Source: Glebionis coronaria
Lineage: Eukaryota; Streptophyta; Magnoliopsida; Asterales; Asteraceae
Direction: 5' to 3'
NCBI GenBank assembly: GCA_025667525.1
Contig: CM046879.1
Coordinates: 361,726,639-361,790,638 of the forward strand
Length of the DNA: 64,000 bases
Position numbers and translations under genes: made by a program. A model generated the notes under the pieces. The model did not search any database, was not told the origin of the DNA, and saw nothing but the letters and a program-made list of their open reading frames with translations. This document shows, one piece after another, positions 20,135-30,231 of the stretch (its first letter is position 1; each line of letters begins with the position of its first letter).

Positions 20135-21837
20135 TAATAAGTGTGAAAACACTTATCCTTTTACCACTTATTTCCAATAATAACAAGACCAAAACGTGTA
20201 TTTTATGTCGTAAAAGTCGGAATTATACGTGGTTTGTGTTTTTATTGTGTTTTAGGACCAAAAGATGAAAAAGGAAGAAAACACGGGCTTTCACGGGCTT
20301 TTATCGAAGAAAACGATAAAAGACGAAGTCAAAAGATCAAGAGTGCAAAAAGAACGGAAGTCCAAGACCTATTCTGAAGATTTATCGAAGAAAAAGTCGA
20401 AAGACGGATGTTTAATGAAGTCGAAGAACTCAAGTCTAATTATAGAAGAAGATTATAAGACGAGTTCAATTTACATAGACAAATCCCGAGGTGACGTAGA
20501 GAAAGACAAAGGATTTAAATCGAGTCGAGCAGAGAAGAAAGAAAGAGGAGGAAACACATGCACCTTCCCATTTTCCTATAAATACCCTCCTAAACACATT
20601 AGGCGGGTTGGTTAGCTAGTTATTTTTCTTTCTTTAGTTTTCATTTTAGAGAGAGAATGTGTTTAACATTCTCTCACTAAAACTTCATTTTTTCTTTCAA
20701 GTTTAATTTTTATTTAATCTTTGTATTTGAGTTTTATTAATCAAAAAGTTCAATTTAAGCTTTTAATCATCAATATTTTTCTTCTTTCTTGATTTTGCTT
20801 TATCCTTTGATCCGAAATTTAAAGATTTGTGTTTGATCTTGATGTTTTAGTGATTAAAAAGTTAATCTTTTTAATCCTATATAAGTTTTTATACGATTAA
20901 GCTTAAGGCTTGTTATGCTTTTTGGCTTATTTCGTATTTAGCTTATTTACCCTTTTTTTAAGTTTTCTTTAAAAGTTTCATCCTTTAAAAGTTAATCTTA
21001 TAAAGTTTGCTTATTTGGTGATTTGATAAGTTTTCCATTCGTAGCTTATTGAGTCTCCTTAATATTGGTCTTGTTGAGTTTTTGATAAGTGCTTATTGAA
21101 ATTTTAGCTTATTTTCATTTTCAGATTATTTTTGTTCCATCGCAATATTGAGGGTTTTACTGATTTCGACAAGCTGCTTGTGATCGCAATAACCCAAGGG
21201 GTTTTACTTTTTGATCAAGTGTTTTCATTCCATTATTCTGATCGTAATTGCGATCGCTCATTGCGATCTCACATTGCGACGGTCTTAAGGTTACTTTAAG
21301 ACGAAGTGCTGCCAAATTTTATCTAGCCATATTCAGATATGAGATTCCAATCTAACATTCAGATCTGAGATTCCAATCTAACATTCCGATCTAACATTCA
21401 GATCTGAGATTCCGACCTAAGATTCCGATCTGAGATTCCGATCTAACATTCCGATCTGAGATTCCGACAGGTTTGTTCAACATTCCGATAGGTGAAGTGT
21501 TATTCCGATAGAACAACATTCCGATGGTGTATTCCGATGGATTGAGTTTTAAGTTCTAAATTTACTTGTTAAGTTTTTAATCATTTATGTTTTAATTTCC
21601 AATGATTGCACGCTTACCGAAATCTCTGTTTTTACCAAGTGTTTTTCTAGTAATTTTTAGTTTAATTTTTAAAGCTTTATTTTTACTCAACGACATTTTC
21701 ATATTTACTTTTAGTTATAGATAACCAAACCTTTCTTATTTTTCCACCAAGAACGACTGAGTCGCACTAGTTAACGGTAATCAATTCGAAAAGATCGGTA
21801 TAACGAACTTTCATAACTAAGTAAAATCTAGTTATTA
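20135..21837 (+). repeat. Element A 3' LTR
   Basis: The termini are TAATAA and TTATTA, so TG/CA has become TA/TA at both ends. U3 opens with a perfect 8-bp hairpin (20137-20156: ATAAGTGT, loop GAAA, ACACTTAT). TATAAATA lies at 20577. AGCTTATT words recur at 20900-21130, and ATTCCGA/ATTCAGA repeats lie at 21340-21540. The last 400 bases match the window's first 355. Confidence 0.9.
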
Positions 21838-22375
21838 GAAGACAATGGCGAACTTGTCTAGAAATTCATGGAAGACTCTGTTCATCAGATCCATGAACAC
21901 TGCTGGAGCATTTGTAAGGCCAAATGGCATGACTACAAATTCGTAGTGGCCATAGCGTGTACGGAAAGCAGTCTTGGCGATGTCCTGCTCCTTGACCCGT
22001 AAAAGATGATAGCCTGACCTAAGATCAATGTTGGAGAATTTTTTGGCCCCTTGGAGTTGGTCAAACAGATCGTCTATAAGTGGCAGTGGATACCTATTCC
22101 TGATGGTAATCTTGTTGAGCTCGTGATATCTATGCAAAGACGCATACTGCCGTCCTTCTTCTTAATAAATAAGACCGGTGCGCCCTATGGAGATGCGCTC
22201 GGTCGAATGAAACCTCGTTCTAGAAGTTCTTGCAGTTGATCCCTCAGCTCCTTTAACTCTATGGGAGCCATGCGATAAGGAGCCTTGGAAATCGGCTCAG
22301 CTCCTGGGATGAGCTCGATATTAAATTCCACATCACGTGCAGGTGGTATGCCGGAAGTTTTTCTGGAAATACATC
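21838..22375 (-). pseudogene. pol: Element D reverse transcriptase, N-terminal part
   Basis: It reads from the protease-RT linker (FPEKLP, then a frameshift near 22345) through APYRMAP, a TAG in the SASP-GAPVLF motif (TGG to TAG) and a frameshift before HELNK (about 22130). It then runs through [18 protein letters not shown] and [20 protein letters not shown] to IVF at 21838. The catalytic FIDD would follow directly but is separated by element A. Confidence 0.87.
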
Positions 22376-22905
22376 TGGAAATTCTAACACTATCAGCTGA
22401 TCCTGAATTGATGGGGATTCAGCATGCATGTCATGAACAGTAGCTATATAACCCTCGCACCCATGTGACAGTAATGCACGTGCTTGCAGGGTTGATATGA
22501 TTTGTACAGACCTGCCGGGTATGAACCCGTTGTGAATGTACTCTGGCGCATTAACATCACCAAAGATGACTCGATATGAATGGCAGTCAATGGTAGCATG
22601 ATTCTTGGATAGCCAATCCATGCCCAAAATCATGTCAAAATCATTCATGTCCAGCGGAAGTGCGTCAACAAGACGAACCTTGTCGTCAAACTCTAGGGGA
22701 AGGCTCTTGTACACATGGGTGATAAGTACAGAGTCTCTCAAAGGCGTGGAAATACTGAGTCTATTCTCTAGTGGCATGGGGAGTATCCTAACATTCTTGG
22801 CATAAGCAGTAGAAATGACCGATTGAGTAGCACCCGTATCAAACAGAACACACGCAGCTTGACCATACATATACAAGATTCCAGTGATGTACCTGTAGAC
22901 TTGTT
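22376..22905 (-). pseudogene. pro: Element D protease
   Basis: The aspartic protease has CVLFDTGATQSVIS (about 22810-22850) and the conserved DMILGMDWLSKNHATIDC block. A single-base loss just upstream (about 22885-22890) separates it from the zinc-knuckle frame. The following HGCEGYIA segment is the protease-RT linker usual in this group. Confidence 0.85.
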
Positions 22906-23140
22906 GGCCTGATCGCGAGATGTCGTGTAAACGCGCCCAGTATTAGGAGGCGGCTTGGTATCAGCATTTCCCGATGTGCCCTCCATCTCGCCCTTACGAC
23001 AGTCCTTCATGCGATGGCCAGGAAGACCACACTTAAAGCATGCGTCACTGTCGTGGCGACATGGCCCTGGGTGCCTACGGTGCAAGTAGAGCAAAGAGGA
23101 TGAGTATATCCTCCAACAGGTGTCCTGACTGACTGAGAAC

Positions 23141-23243
23141 CTGCTAAAACATTATACATGAGACATGATAATAGGGTACAAAGGACAATGCGGATAATCG
23201 TAAGATCGAATACCAGTGATTACTGGACGGTTAGGCTGCGAAC
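23141..23243 (-). other. Putative intron 3 in element D gag (103 bp)
   Basis: Minus strand: donor AG/GTTCGC, acceptor AATGTTTTAGCAG/G. The length is not a multiple of three. Joining gives NQRGSQSVRTP in the same frame. Confidence 0.58.
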
Positions 23244-23278
23244 CTCTCTGGTTCTAGTCCCTACCGTTTCCATGGTTC

Positions 23279-23357
23279 CTGGTAGAAGATTTGCTAATGT
23301 GTCAAAATTAAGAGTTATAACATGTAATCATAAGAAAAAATGCGTAAGTATAAGGAC
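23279..23357 (-). other. Putative intron 2 in element D gag (79 bp)
   Basis: Minus strand: donor AG/GTCCTT, acceptor AAATCTTCTACCAG/G. The length is not a multiple of three, yet its removal keeps the frame (phase 2). Confidence 0.58.
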
Positions 23358-23507
23358 CTGCTGCTGTTGGAGTGTCCAGCGTTGTTACGGTAATTATCAT
23401 TACCGCCACGCCTATCCGTAGCAGAACGGTCGTTAGTCTGACCGTTTACCTTGGGCTGATTAGGCTGCTGCTCAGGAGCAGGCTTAGACCGGTCCCTAGT
23501 CTTCTGC

Positions 23508-23591
23508 CTGGAAGATACAATTTAAAGAGATGAAATATTGACATATACTGAAAGAATACGGATTGGTCACCGCTTGAATACGAATGTTTAC
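23508..23591 (-). other. Putative intron 1 in element D gag (84 bp)
   Basis: Minus strand: donor AG/GTAAAC, acceptor TTGTATCTTCCAG/G, AT-rich interior. It starts with an in-frame TAA if retained. Removal keeps the gag frame (phase 2). Confidence 0.6.
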
Positions 23592-23992
23592 CTCTTATCG
23601 GGTCTCTCTGCTTCCCCAAACTCATCTCTCTCCTGCAGCATCTCAAGCTTACGTGCTGCATCGGCCACTTGTGCTACCGTATCCAACGGAGCACCTTCTA
23701 AGTTATTGGCAATCATTGGAGAAAGGGCCCAACGAAAGTGTTGTGCCTGTTCTTTAGTGGTGCCCGCAGTTGCTCTCAGGACACCGGCGAATCGAAGGAA
23801 ACGCTGCATGAAGTCAGTGTTGTTTTCCTCAGGTCGTTGTCTAATGGTGTAGTACTCTCTCATGAGCCTATTCCTTACTTCCGTGGAAAAAATGCTAGGC
23901 GGGGGAGGATAGTTGTCATTCTGATAAAGGATGTCTTGCAAATCTGCATTGGCAGCTGCAACCATCTCCCGGATATTGTTTGTGTTTGCCAT

Positions 23993-24430
23993 CTGACAGT
24001 ATGCCATAAATTACATGAATAAAATGATCCAAACATAAACTATATACATGAAAAAAAAAAAAAATTATACCAATAAATCATGAGAAAAATTTTATGCAAG
24101 AAAATTTTGTACCTGAATGCATGATGAAGTTTTATGAAAACTTTTGTATGCTCGGGAGTGAACGTCTATGGTTAGTTCACTCAAAACAAAATACATGGCG
24201 AGGGGACGCCTATGGGTCGGTTCCAAATTTAAATGTTTCGATAAAACACATGCGACTAAATAGGGCCAGTCCTGTACCAACCATTAGTTAGTCATAGACC
24301 TGCGAGAATGAAATATATATGTATACATGAAAATGATGAATGCATCAAAACCGACTGCAGTTTTAGGAAGACCATAGTGACTACCCACTAATCACATGTC
24401 ATGTTTTGAGAGCCTACATGTCGAAGCCTT
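23993..24430 (-). other. Element D leader with intron-like segments
   Basis: The segment 23993-24112 looks like another intron (donor CATTCAG/GTACAA, T-rich tract, acceptor ACTGTCAG directly before the gag ATG). A second acceptor-like site (TTTCATTCTCGCAG) ends at 24300. No coding sequence is seen upstream of the ATG. Confidence 0.45.
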
Positions 24431-24443
24431 GGCTCTGATACCA
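24431..24443 (-). promoter_or_regulatory. Element D primer binding site (initiator tRNA-Met)
   Basis: On the minus strand TGGTATCAGAGCC lies four bases inside the LTR end (GGTGTTACA). It fixes the orientation of D. Confidence 0.9.
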
Positions 24444-24447
24444 TAAT

Positions 24448-26258
24448 TGTAACACCCCATTTTGATAAATGCAATGTTACGCGTGATTATGGCGTGTCAT
24501 CAAAGCATACAAGGATAAATGTCTAAACATTACATGGACCATAAAGGAAATACCGGAATCAAACATCGGTAGTCCAAAAGTAGAACTCATCACACATAAA
24601 CATAAGTACTGTAAATGAAAGGACTAAACAATGTCCATGGAAATGAGTATCATAGTATATATAAATGCATAAAGTAAAGAAGGCTAGAAAGCTTCCAATC
24701 TATATACACGTACGCTTAAAGTCTACGAGCGTCCCTGAGTACCTACCGTTTTAGGAACATGAAAAGGAAAACGGCTGAGCAATACGCTCAGTACACGGAT
24801 ATACAAGTAAAGCATGAATAATATAAGCATATAAGCATGAAACAACGGAAGAAACTAGGTCATGATTAATCCGGTTATATCTTAGTAAAACTGGTTTTAT
24901 AGTTTGAAAAGCCTTATGTTTATCTTGTAAAAACTGTTTAACATATTTTACAATTAGCCAATATAGGTCATGAAATATCAACGTGCATGAATACTTGGAG
25001 GGGTGACCTCTTCATGCAATTTAGAGGGGCTACCTCTAATTTAATATACTGGTTTTGGGTAGGAGGGATCAGCTCCTTGTGAAGGATGCAAGCCACACAC
25101 CACATTCACACTGAGTAATCTCCTGAAAACATGTATACTAGGATGCACCCATACGCCCCACCTGATAATATAATAAATGGCCAAAAGCTGAAAGGGACGC
25201 CACGAGCTATCACTCCACCGTGGTGAAGTCATAACACCAGTGCCTCTAGTGTTATGGTTATGGTACCTCCATAACTAGGTGAAACTTGTCATGCATGTAT
25301 ATGGCTTTAGGTATTCTACTTAAACATAATCAATCAAAACATATAAAACATACAATGGGGAAAACAGTTGGCTGCATACGGGAAATCCTAATAAGGAAAG
25401 AATGTCCATACTGAAAGGACGGAGAATCCATACCTTATGTCCAGTGAACGAAGAAGACGAACGGAAGAGAGTCCTACTCCGGTATCACTAATGCTACATA
25501 AATACATACGTGTATAAGTATTTGCTTACTAAGTACGTAACTGGTTTTATATCATGTCTTAGCTTGTTTTATATGTTCATGTCATGTTTTACTTATTTAA
25601 GCTTTATACTGTGTTTATCGTATATTCTGTCTATTCTGATTAAGTATTACTTGTATTTCATGTATTATTATACTTGTTGTGTAATAATAAGTAACTTTTT
25701 AAAAATAGTAGCTTTCCTAAAATAGAAAGTTTCCATAAATAGAAAGTTACCAAAAATAGAAAGTTTCCAAAAATAGAAAGTTTCCAAAAATAGAATTACT
25801 GCTTAAAATAGATAAGTTTCTAAAAATAGAAAGTTTCCATAAATAGATTAGCTTCCTTAAATAAATAAGTTTCTAAAAATAGAAAGTTTCCATAAAAAGA
25901 TATAAGTTGGATAATTAAGCTAATTATATAAGCTTAAGTGTTTTACTGATTAATATTCTAAGTCATGTTATTATATAGTATAGTTTATTAATTATTTCAT
26001 GTGAATTAAATAAACTATAGGTTAAAATGTTTAATTAAATATAACATGATTTTAATTAAATAAAGGTAAAATACTTAGGTTAAAACATGTATGATTATAT
26101 ATTAATAATATAACCTAAGTCATGTAAATTAATTAATTATAAGTCATGGTTTTAATAATTAATTAATTATATAGTCAATTAAAGATAAATACTTAGGTTA
26201 AAATTCATGAATTAATAACTAAATTAATAACCTAAGTCATGTAAATTAAATTAATCAT
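24448..26258 (-). repeat. Element D 5' LTR, truncated
   Basis: This is homologous, inverted, to 28663-30231 of the LTR of E. About 1 kb of the U3 side (E 27615-28662) is missing; homology stops at 26258 and integrase sequence of E begins at once. It contains the 19-base minisatellite (25717-25905) and AT-rich palindromic stretches. Confidence 0.87.
25717..25905. repeat. Minisatellite in element D LTR
   Basis: About nine tandem, slightly variable copies of a unit like AAAATAGAAAGTTTCCA. The inverted counterpart lies in the LTR of E at 29025-29170 with a different copy number. Confidence 0.85.
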
Positions 26259-27537
26259 CAAGAACTCCGGGAAGGTTTGTTAATTGAGGCTCATAGCTCC
26301 CCATTCTATATACATCCTGGTTCGACCAAGATGTACCATGACATCAAGCAGTACTTTTGGTGGAGTTGTATGATACAAGATGTTGCCACTTACGTCTCCA
26401 AATGCCTTACCTGCTAGCAGGTCAAGATCGAGCATCAGCGATCTGGCGGTCTCCTTCAACCGTTAGACATTCCAGAGTGGAAGTGGGACAAAATCACTAT
26501 AGATTTTGTTACTGGTCCTCCGCCAACCAAGAGGAAGCACGATGCAATTTGGGTTATCGTAGATCGATTTACCAAATCAGCTCATTTCTTACCGATTCGC
26601 AAGGAAGATTCGGTCACTAAACTCGCTGATACTTATAGAAGGGAGATCATGAGACTTCACGGTGCTCCATCTATCATCGTCTCAGACAGAGATCCTCGAT
26701 TCACTTCGTGATTCTGGAGAAGTCTGCAGAAAGCTTGGGGTACACAACTTAAGCTTAGCATGGCTTTTCATCCTCAAACAGACGGGAAGTCAGAGCGAAC
26801 GATTCAGACAATGGAAGACATGTTGAGGTCATGTGCGTTGGAATAGAGGGTGATTGGGACGATTATATCTTTTTGGTGGAGTTTGCATACAACAAAAGTT
26901 GGCACGCAAGTATCAAGTGTGCTCCTTTCGAGATGTTGTATGGCAGAAAGTGTTGTGACCCAATCTGCTGGGATCAGGTTGGTGAGCGAACACTTGAAGG
27001 ACCAGATATCATAGAGTTGACTAATGAGAGGGTCGCAGTAGCTAAGCAGAAACTTCAAGAAGCACGGTCACGTCAGAAGAGCTACGCAGACAAGCATCGT
27101 AGGGACATACATTTTAACGTAGGAGATCACGTTTTCCATAAGGTTTCGCCGGCACGTGGTGTTAGACGTTTTGGAATTAAAGGGAAGCTCAGTCCTCGAT
27201 TAATCGGACGTTTGAAATCATTGAATGAGTCGGTGAAGTATCTTACCTTTTAGCGTTACCTCCGCAGCTTTTGCGTGTACACAATGTGTTTCATGTGTCC
27301 TTACTCAGAGGATACCAGTATCATCCCCTTCACATGGTTCAGTATCTACTGGAACATATTCGTAAAGATCTCATTTTCATAGAAGAACCCGAACGAGTTC
27401 TTGACAGACAAGAACGAGTCATGAGAAGGAAGATGATTCCATTCGTCAACATCCTTTGGAGGGATCATACCGAGCGTGAAGCCACTTGGGAAACAGAGGA
27501 GTCTATCCGGTCTTCTTACCCTTATTTCATATTTTGA
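26259..27537 (+). pseudogene. pol: Element E integrase and chromodomain (decayed)
   Basis: It begins in the integrase zinc domain (AHS..YIHPGSTKMYHDIK, KCLTC then TAG at about 26413). The catalytic core shows D in TIDFVTGPP, D in VSDRDPRF and E in GKSERTIQ. TGA (about 26708, probable CGA) and TAG (about 26845, probable TGG) break it, and the frame shifts near 26830 and 27240. The C-terminal part (from 27271) carries VHNVFHVSLLR and a chromodomain (FIEEPERVLDRQ to ILW, EATWETEE), which in this clade is thought to steer insertion toward certain chromatin. The stop is at 27535-27537. Confidence 0.88.
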
Positions 27538-27574
27538 ATTCGGGTATGTTCTTCTTTTCCAGTTTACTTTATCT

Positions 27575-27612
27575 ATAATTCGGGGACGAATTATTCTTTT
27601 TAGGGGGGAAGA
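27575..27612 (+). promoter_or_regulatory. Element E GGGA hairpin plus polypurine tract
   Basis: A perfect 8-bp stem ATAATTCG / CGAATTAT around loop GGGA (27575-27594), a short T-rich spacer, then PPT AGGGGGGAAGA (27602-27612) before the LTR. Confidence 0.82.
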
Positions 27613-27614
27613 GT

Positions 27615-30231
27615 TGTAAAACCCGCATGCTTTTACCATGACTAGTACCCTTACGATAGTACGTACATGAGTAGAACTTTTCTTTTATAGCACGTTTATG
27701 TTTCATGAACAAGAATTACAAGTATTACGTACGTGTTATAACACGATAAGTAATTATTACGTATGAACACACGATAATTATTCCAATAATAATTATAATC
27801 ACGAACATGCGAACATGAAATCATGAACGTAAATTAATCACGAGCTAATATTACACATGTATATATATTTATTACGAACACGAATAAATATATTAAGTCA
27901 CGATCGATAACTAATTAAAACATGTAAAACATGAACACGAGAACACACTATTATTTTAGACACGAGAAAGGTTCGGGTTACCCCCATGTGGGCCCCATGT
28001 CGCGGCTACAACAAGGAAAATGGCCTAGCCCATTAAAAAATTACTAAACAAAGGGAATTTAGGAAAGCATGTTTCATTTATCACAAAATTAGAAAATAAG
28101 AAAAACCCTAGTTTTTCTTTTCCTTGTTCCTTTTTGGTCGCCGGTTTTACATCACCAAAAAAGTGATTCGGGTTGATTTTGATCTTTGATTTTTTGCAAG
28201 GATCGTTAGTGTGTTCATTTTCTTGATTCCACGTAATTGGTATAACCTTTAACCTTTTTCTTTTTATGTTTTGATTTATTTAATCACATAAAATCATGAT
28301 GTTTTTAACAAACTAATTAAAAACAAGTAACATAAACATGTTCTAATCATGGGGTTAAATCAAATCAAGGGATTAGGGGTGTTTGTTGTTTAGCCGACGC
28401 CTAACCGAGCCCCAAGGGGGGTCTCGGCTTGGCTTATTTCGCACCACCGAGACCATATGGTCTCGGTATGGTGGTGATGGTGTCACGGCAGCAGCAAGGG
28501 CAAGGGAAACCCCGACCTCGGTCGGGGTATGGTGATGGTTACGGGTCCAGTTCATGGGTTTTAATCACGGGTCCGGTTCATGAGTTATATCTCAAGGTTT
28601 ATTATTTTTTACAACTTATATTTTTTTTCAAGACTTAAAAATTAAATTAATTAAAGCATGAACATGATTAATTTAATTTACATGACTTATGTTATTAATT
28701 TAGTTATTAATTCATGAATTTTAACCTAAGTATTTACCCTTAATTAGACTATATAATTAATTAGTTATTAAAACCATGACTTACAATTAATTAATTTACA
28801 TGACTTGGGTTATATTATTAATAGATAATAATAAATGTTTGAACCTAAGTATTTTACCTTTATTTAATTAAAATCATGTTATATTTAATTAAATACTTTA
28901 ACCTATAGTTTATTTAATTTACATGTAATAATTAATAAACTATACTATATAATCACATGACTTAGAATATTAATCAGAAAAACACTTATGCTTATATAAT
29001 TAGCTTAATTATCTAGCTTATATCTATTTATGGAAACTTTCTATTTTTAGAAACTTATTTATTTCAAGCAGTAATTCAATTTTTGGAAACTTTCTATTTT
29101 TGAAGACTGTCTGTTTTTGGAAACTTTCAATTTTTGGTAACTTTCTATTTTTGGAAACTTTCTATTTTACGAAACCTGCTTTTTTTACAAAGTTACTTAT
29201 TATTACACAACAAGTATAATAATACATGAAATACAAGTAATACTTAATCCGAATAGACAGAATATACGATAAACACAGTATAAAGCTTAAATCAGTAAAA
29301 CATGACATGAACATATAAAAGAAGTTAAGACATGATATAAAACCAGTTACGTACTTAGTAAGCAGATACTTATACACGTATGTACTTATGTAGCATTAGT
29401 GATACCGAAGTAGGACTCTCTTCTGTTCGTCTTCTTCGTTCACTGTACATAAGGTACAGATTCTCCGTCCCTTCATTATGGACATTCTTTCCTTATTAGG
29501 ATTTCCCGTATGCAACCAACTGTTTTCCCCATTATATGTTTTATATGTTTTGATTGCTTATGTTTAAGTAGAATAACTAAAGCCATATACATACATGACC
29601 AGTTTCACTTAGTTATGGAGGTATCATAACCATAACACTAGAGGCACTGGTGTTATGACTTCACCAAGGCGGAGTGATAGCTCGTGGCGTCCCATTCAGC
29701 TTTTGGCAATTTATTATATTATCAGGTGGGGCGTATGGGTGCATCCTAGTATACGTGTTTTCAGCAGATTACTCAGTGTGAATGTGGTGTGTGCCTTGCA
29801 TCCTTCACAAGGAGTTGATCCCTCCTACCCAAAACCAGTATATTAAATTATAGGCAGCCCCTCTAATTTGTATGACGAGGTCACCCTTCCAAGTATTCAT
29901 GCACGTTGATACTTCATGACCTATATTGGCTAATGGTAAAATATGTTAAACAGTTTTTACAAGATAAACATAAGGCTTTTCGAACTATAAAACCAGTTTT
30001 ACTAAGATATAACCGGGTTATTCATGACTTAGTTTCTTCCGCTGTTTCATGCTTATATGCTTATATTATTCATGCTTTACTTGTATATCCGTGCACTTAG
30101 TGTATTGCTCAGCCGTTTTCCTTTTCATGTTCCCAAAACGGCAGGTACTCAGGGACGCTCGTACACTTGTATGCTTTGATGACACGCAATAATCACGCGT
30201 GACATTCCATTTATCAAAATAGGGTGTTACA
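27615..30231 (+). repeat. Element E 3' LTR
   Basis: It starts TGTAAAACCC and ends GGGTGTTACA. The first bases can pair (GTAAAA with TTTTAC, 27616-27636). It is the only complete LTR of the D/E family here and shows that the LTR of D lacks its first kilobase. No gene is present in this 2.6 kb. Confidence 0.9.
29025..29170. repeat. Minisatellite in element E LTR
   Basis: Repeats of a unit like GGAAACTTTCTATTTTT, the inverted equivalent of 25717-25905. Confidence 0.82.

Larger units (their letters stand above)
1..21837 (+). mobile_element. Element A: Athila-like Ty3/Gypsy retrotransposon, split by B and C
   Basis: The order is partial 5' LTR, tRNA-Asp-type PBS, gag, protease, RT, RNase H, integrase, 2 kb untranslated tail, PPT and 3' LTR. 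Segments belonging to A are 1-4919, 7809-8204 and 17277-21837; the rest is inserted B (4920-7803) and C (8205-17271) with their 5-bp duplications. The RT active site reads FMDD followed by F, as in Athila/Tat elements. All coding parts carry stops or frameshifts, so A cannot act on its own. A lies inside the RT of element D; the right flank is GAAGA (21838-21842) and the left flank is outside the window, so the TSD cannot be checked. Confidence 0.9.
22906..23992 (-). pseudogene. gag: Element D gag, apparently split by three introns
   Basis: The first exon (23992-23592) starts MANTNN and contains the second half of the capsid domain (VRNRLMREYYTIRQRPEE, FMQRFLRFAGVL). The usual first 150 or so residues of capsid are missing. 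The frame hits TAA right after PDKR, but if the stretch 23508-23591 is removed as a GT-AG intron the frame continues into the basic QKTRDRSKPAPEQQPN segment. Two more introns (23279-23357 and 23141-23243) restore the frame again. One TAG remains in the 35-base exon 3. The zinc knuckle C-x2-C-x4-H-x4-C (CFKCGLPGHRMKDC, about 23000-23043) follows after one frameshift near 23085. Confidence 0.8.
21838..26258 (-). mobile_element. Element D: Tekay/Del-type chromovirus, 5' part
   Basis: On the minus strand the order is truncated 5' LTR, initiator tRNA-Met PBS, leader, gag, protease and the start of RT. RT is cut at 21838 by insertion of A, and its remainder must lie left of the window. The LTR matches that of E (27615-30231) in inverted orientation. 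The coding region has frameshifts and stops, and gag seems to carry introns. Confidence 0.88.
26259..30231 (+). mobile_element. Element E: Tekay/Del-type chromovirus, 3' part
   Basis: Integrase to chromodomain, hairpin, PPT and a full-length 3' LTR (27615-30231, 2617 bases) of the same family as D but on the opposite strand. The 5' part is missing; the fragment begins abruptly at the broken LTR of D. On the right it meets the truncated LTR of G, which suggests E, or the D/E complex, was inserted in that LTR. Confidence 0.87.
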
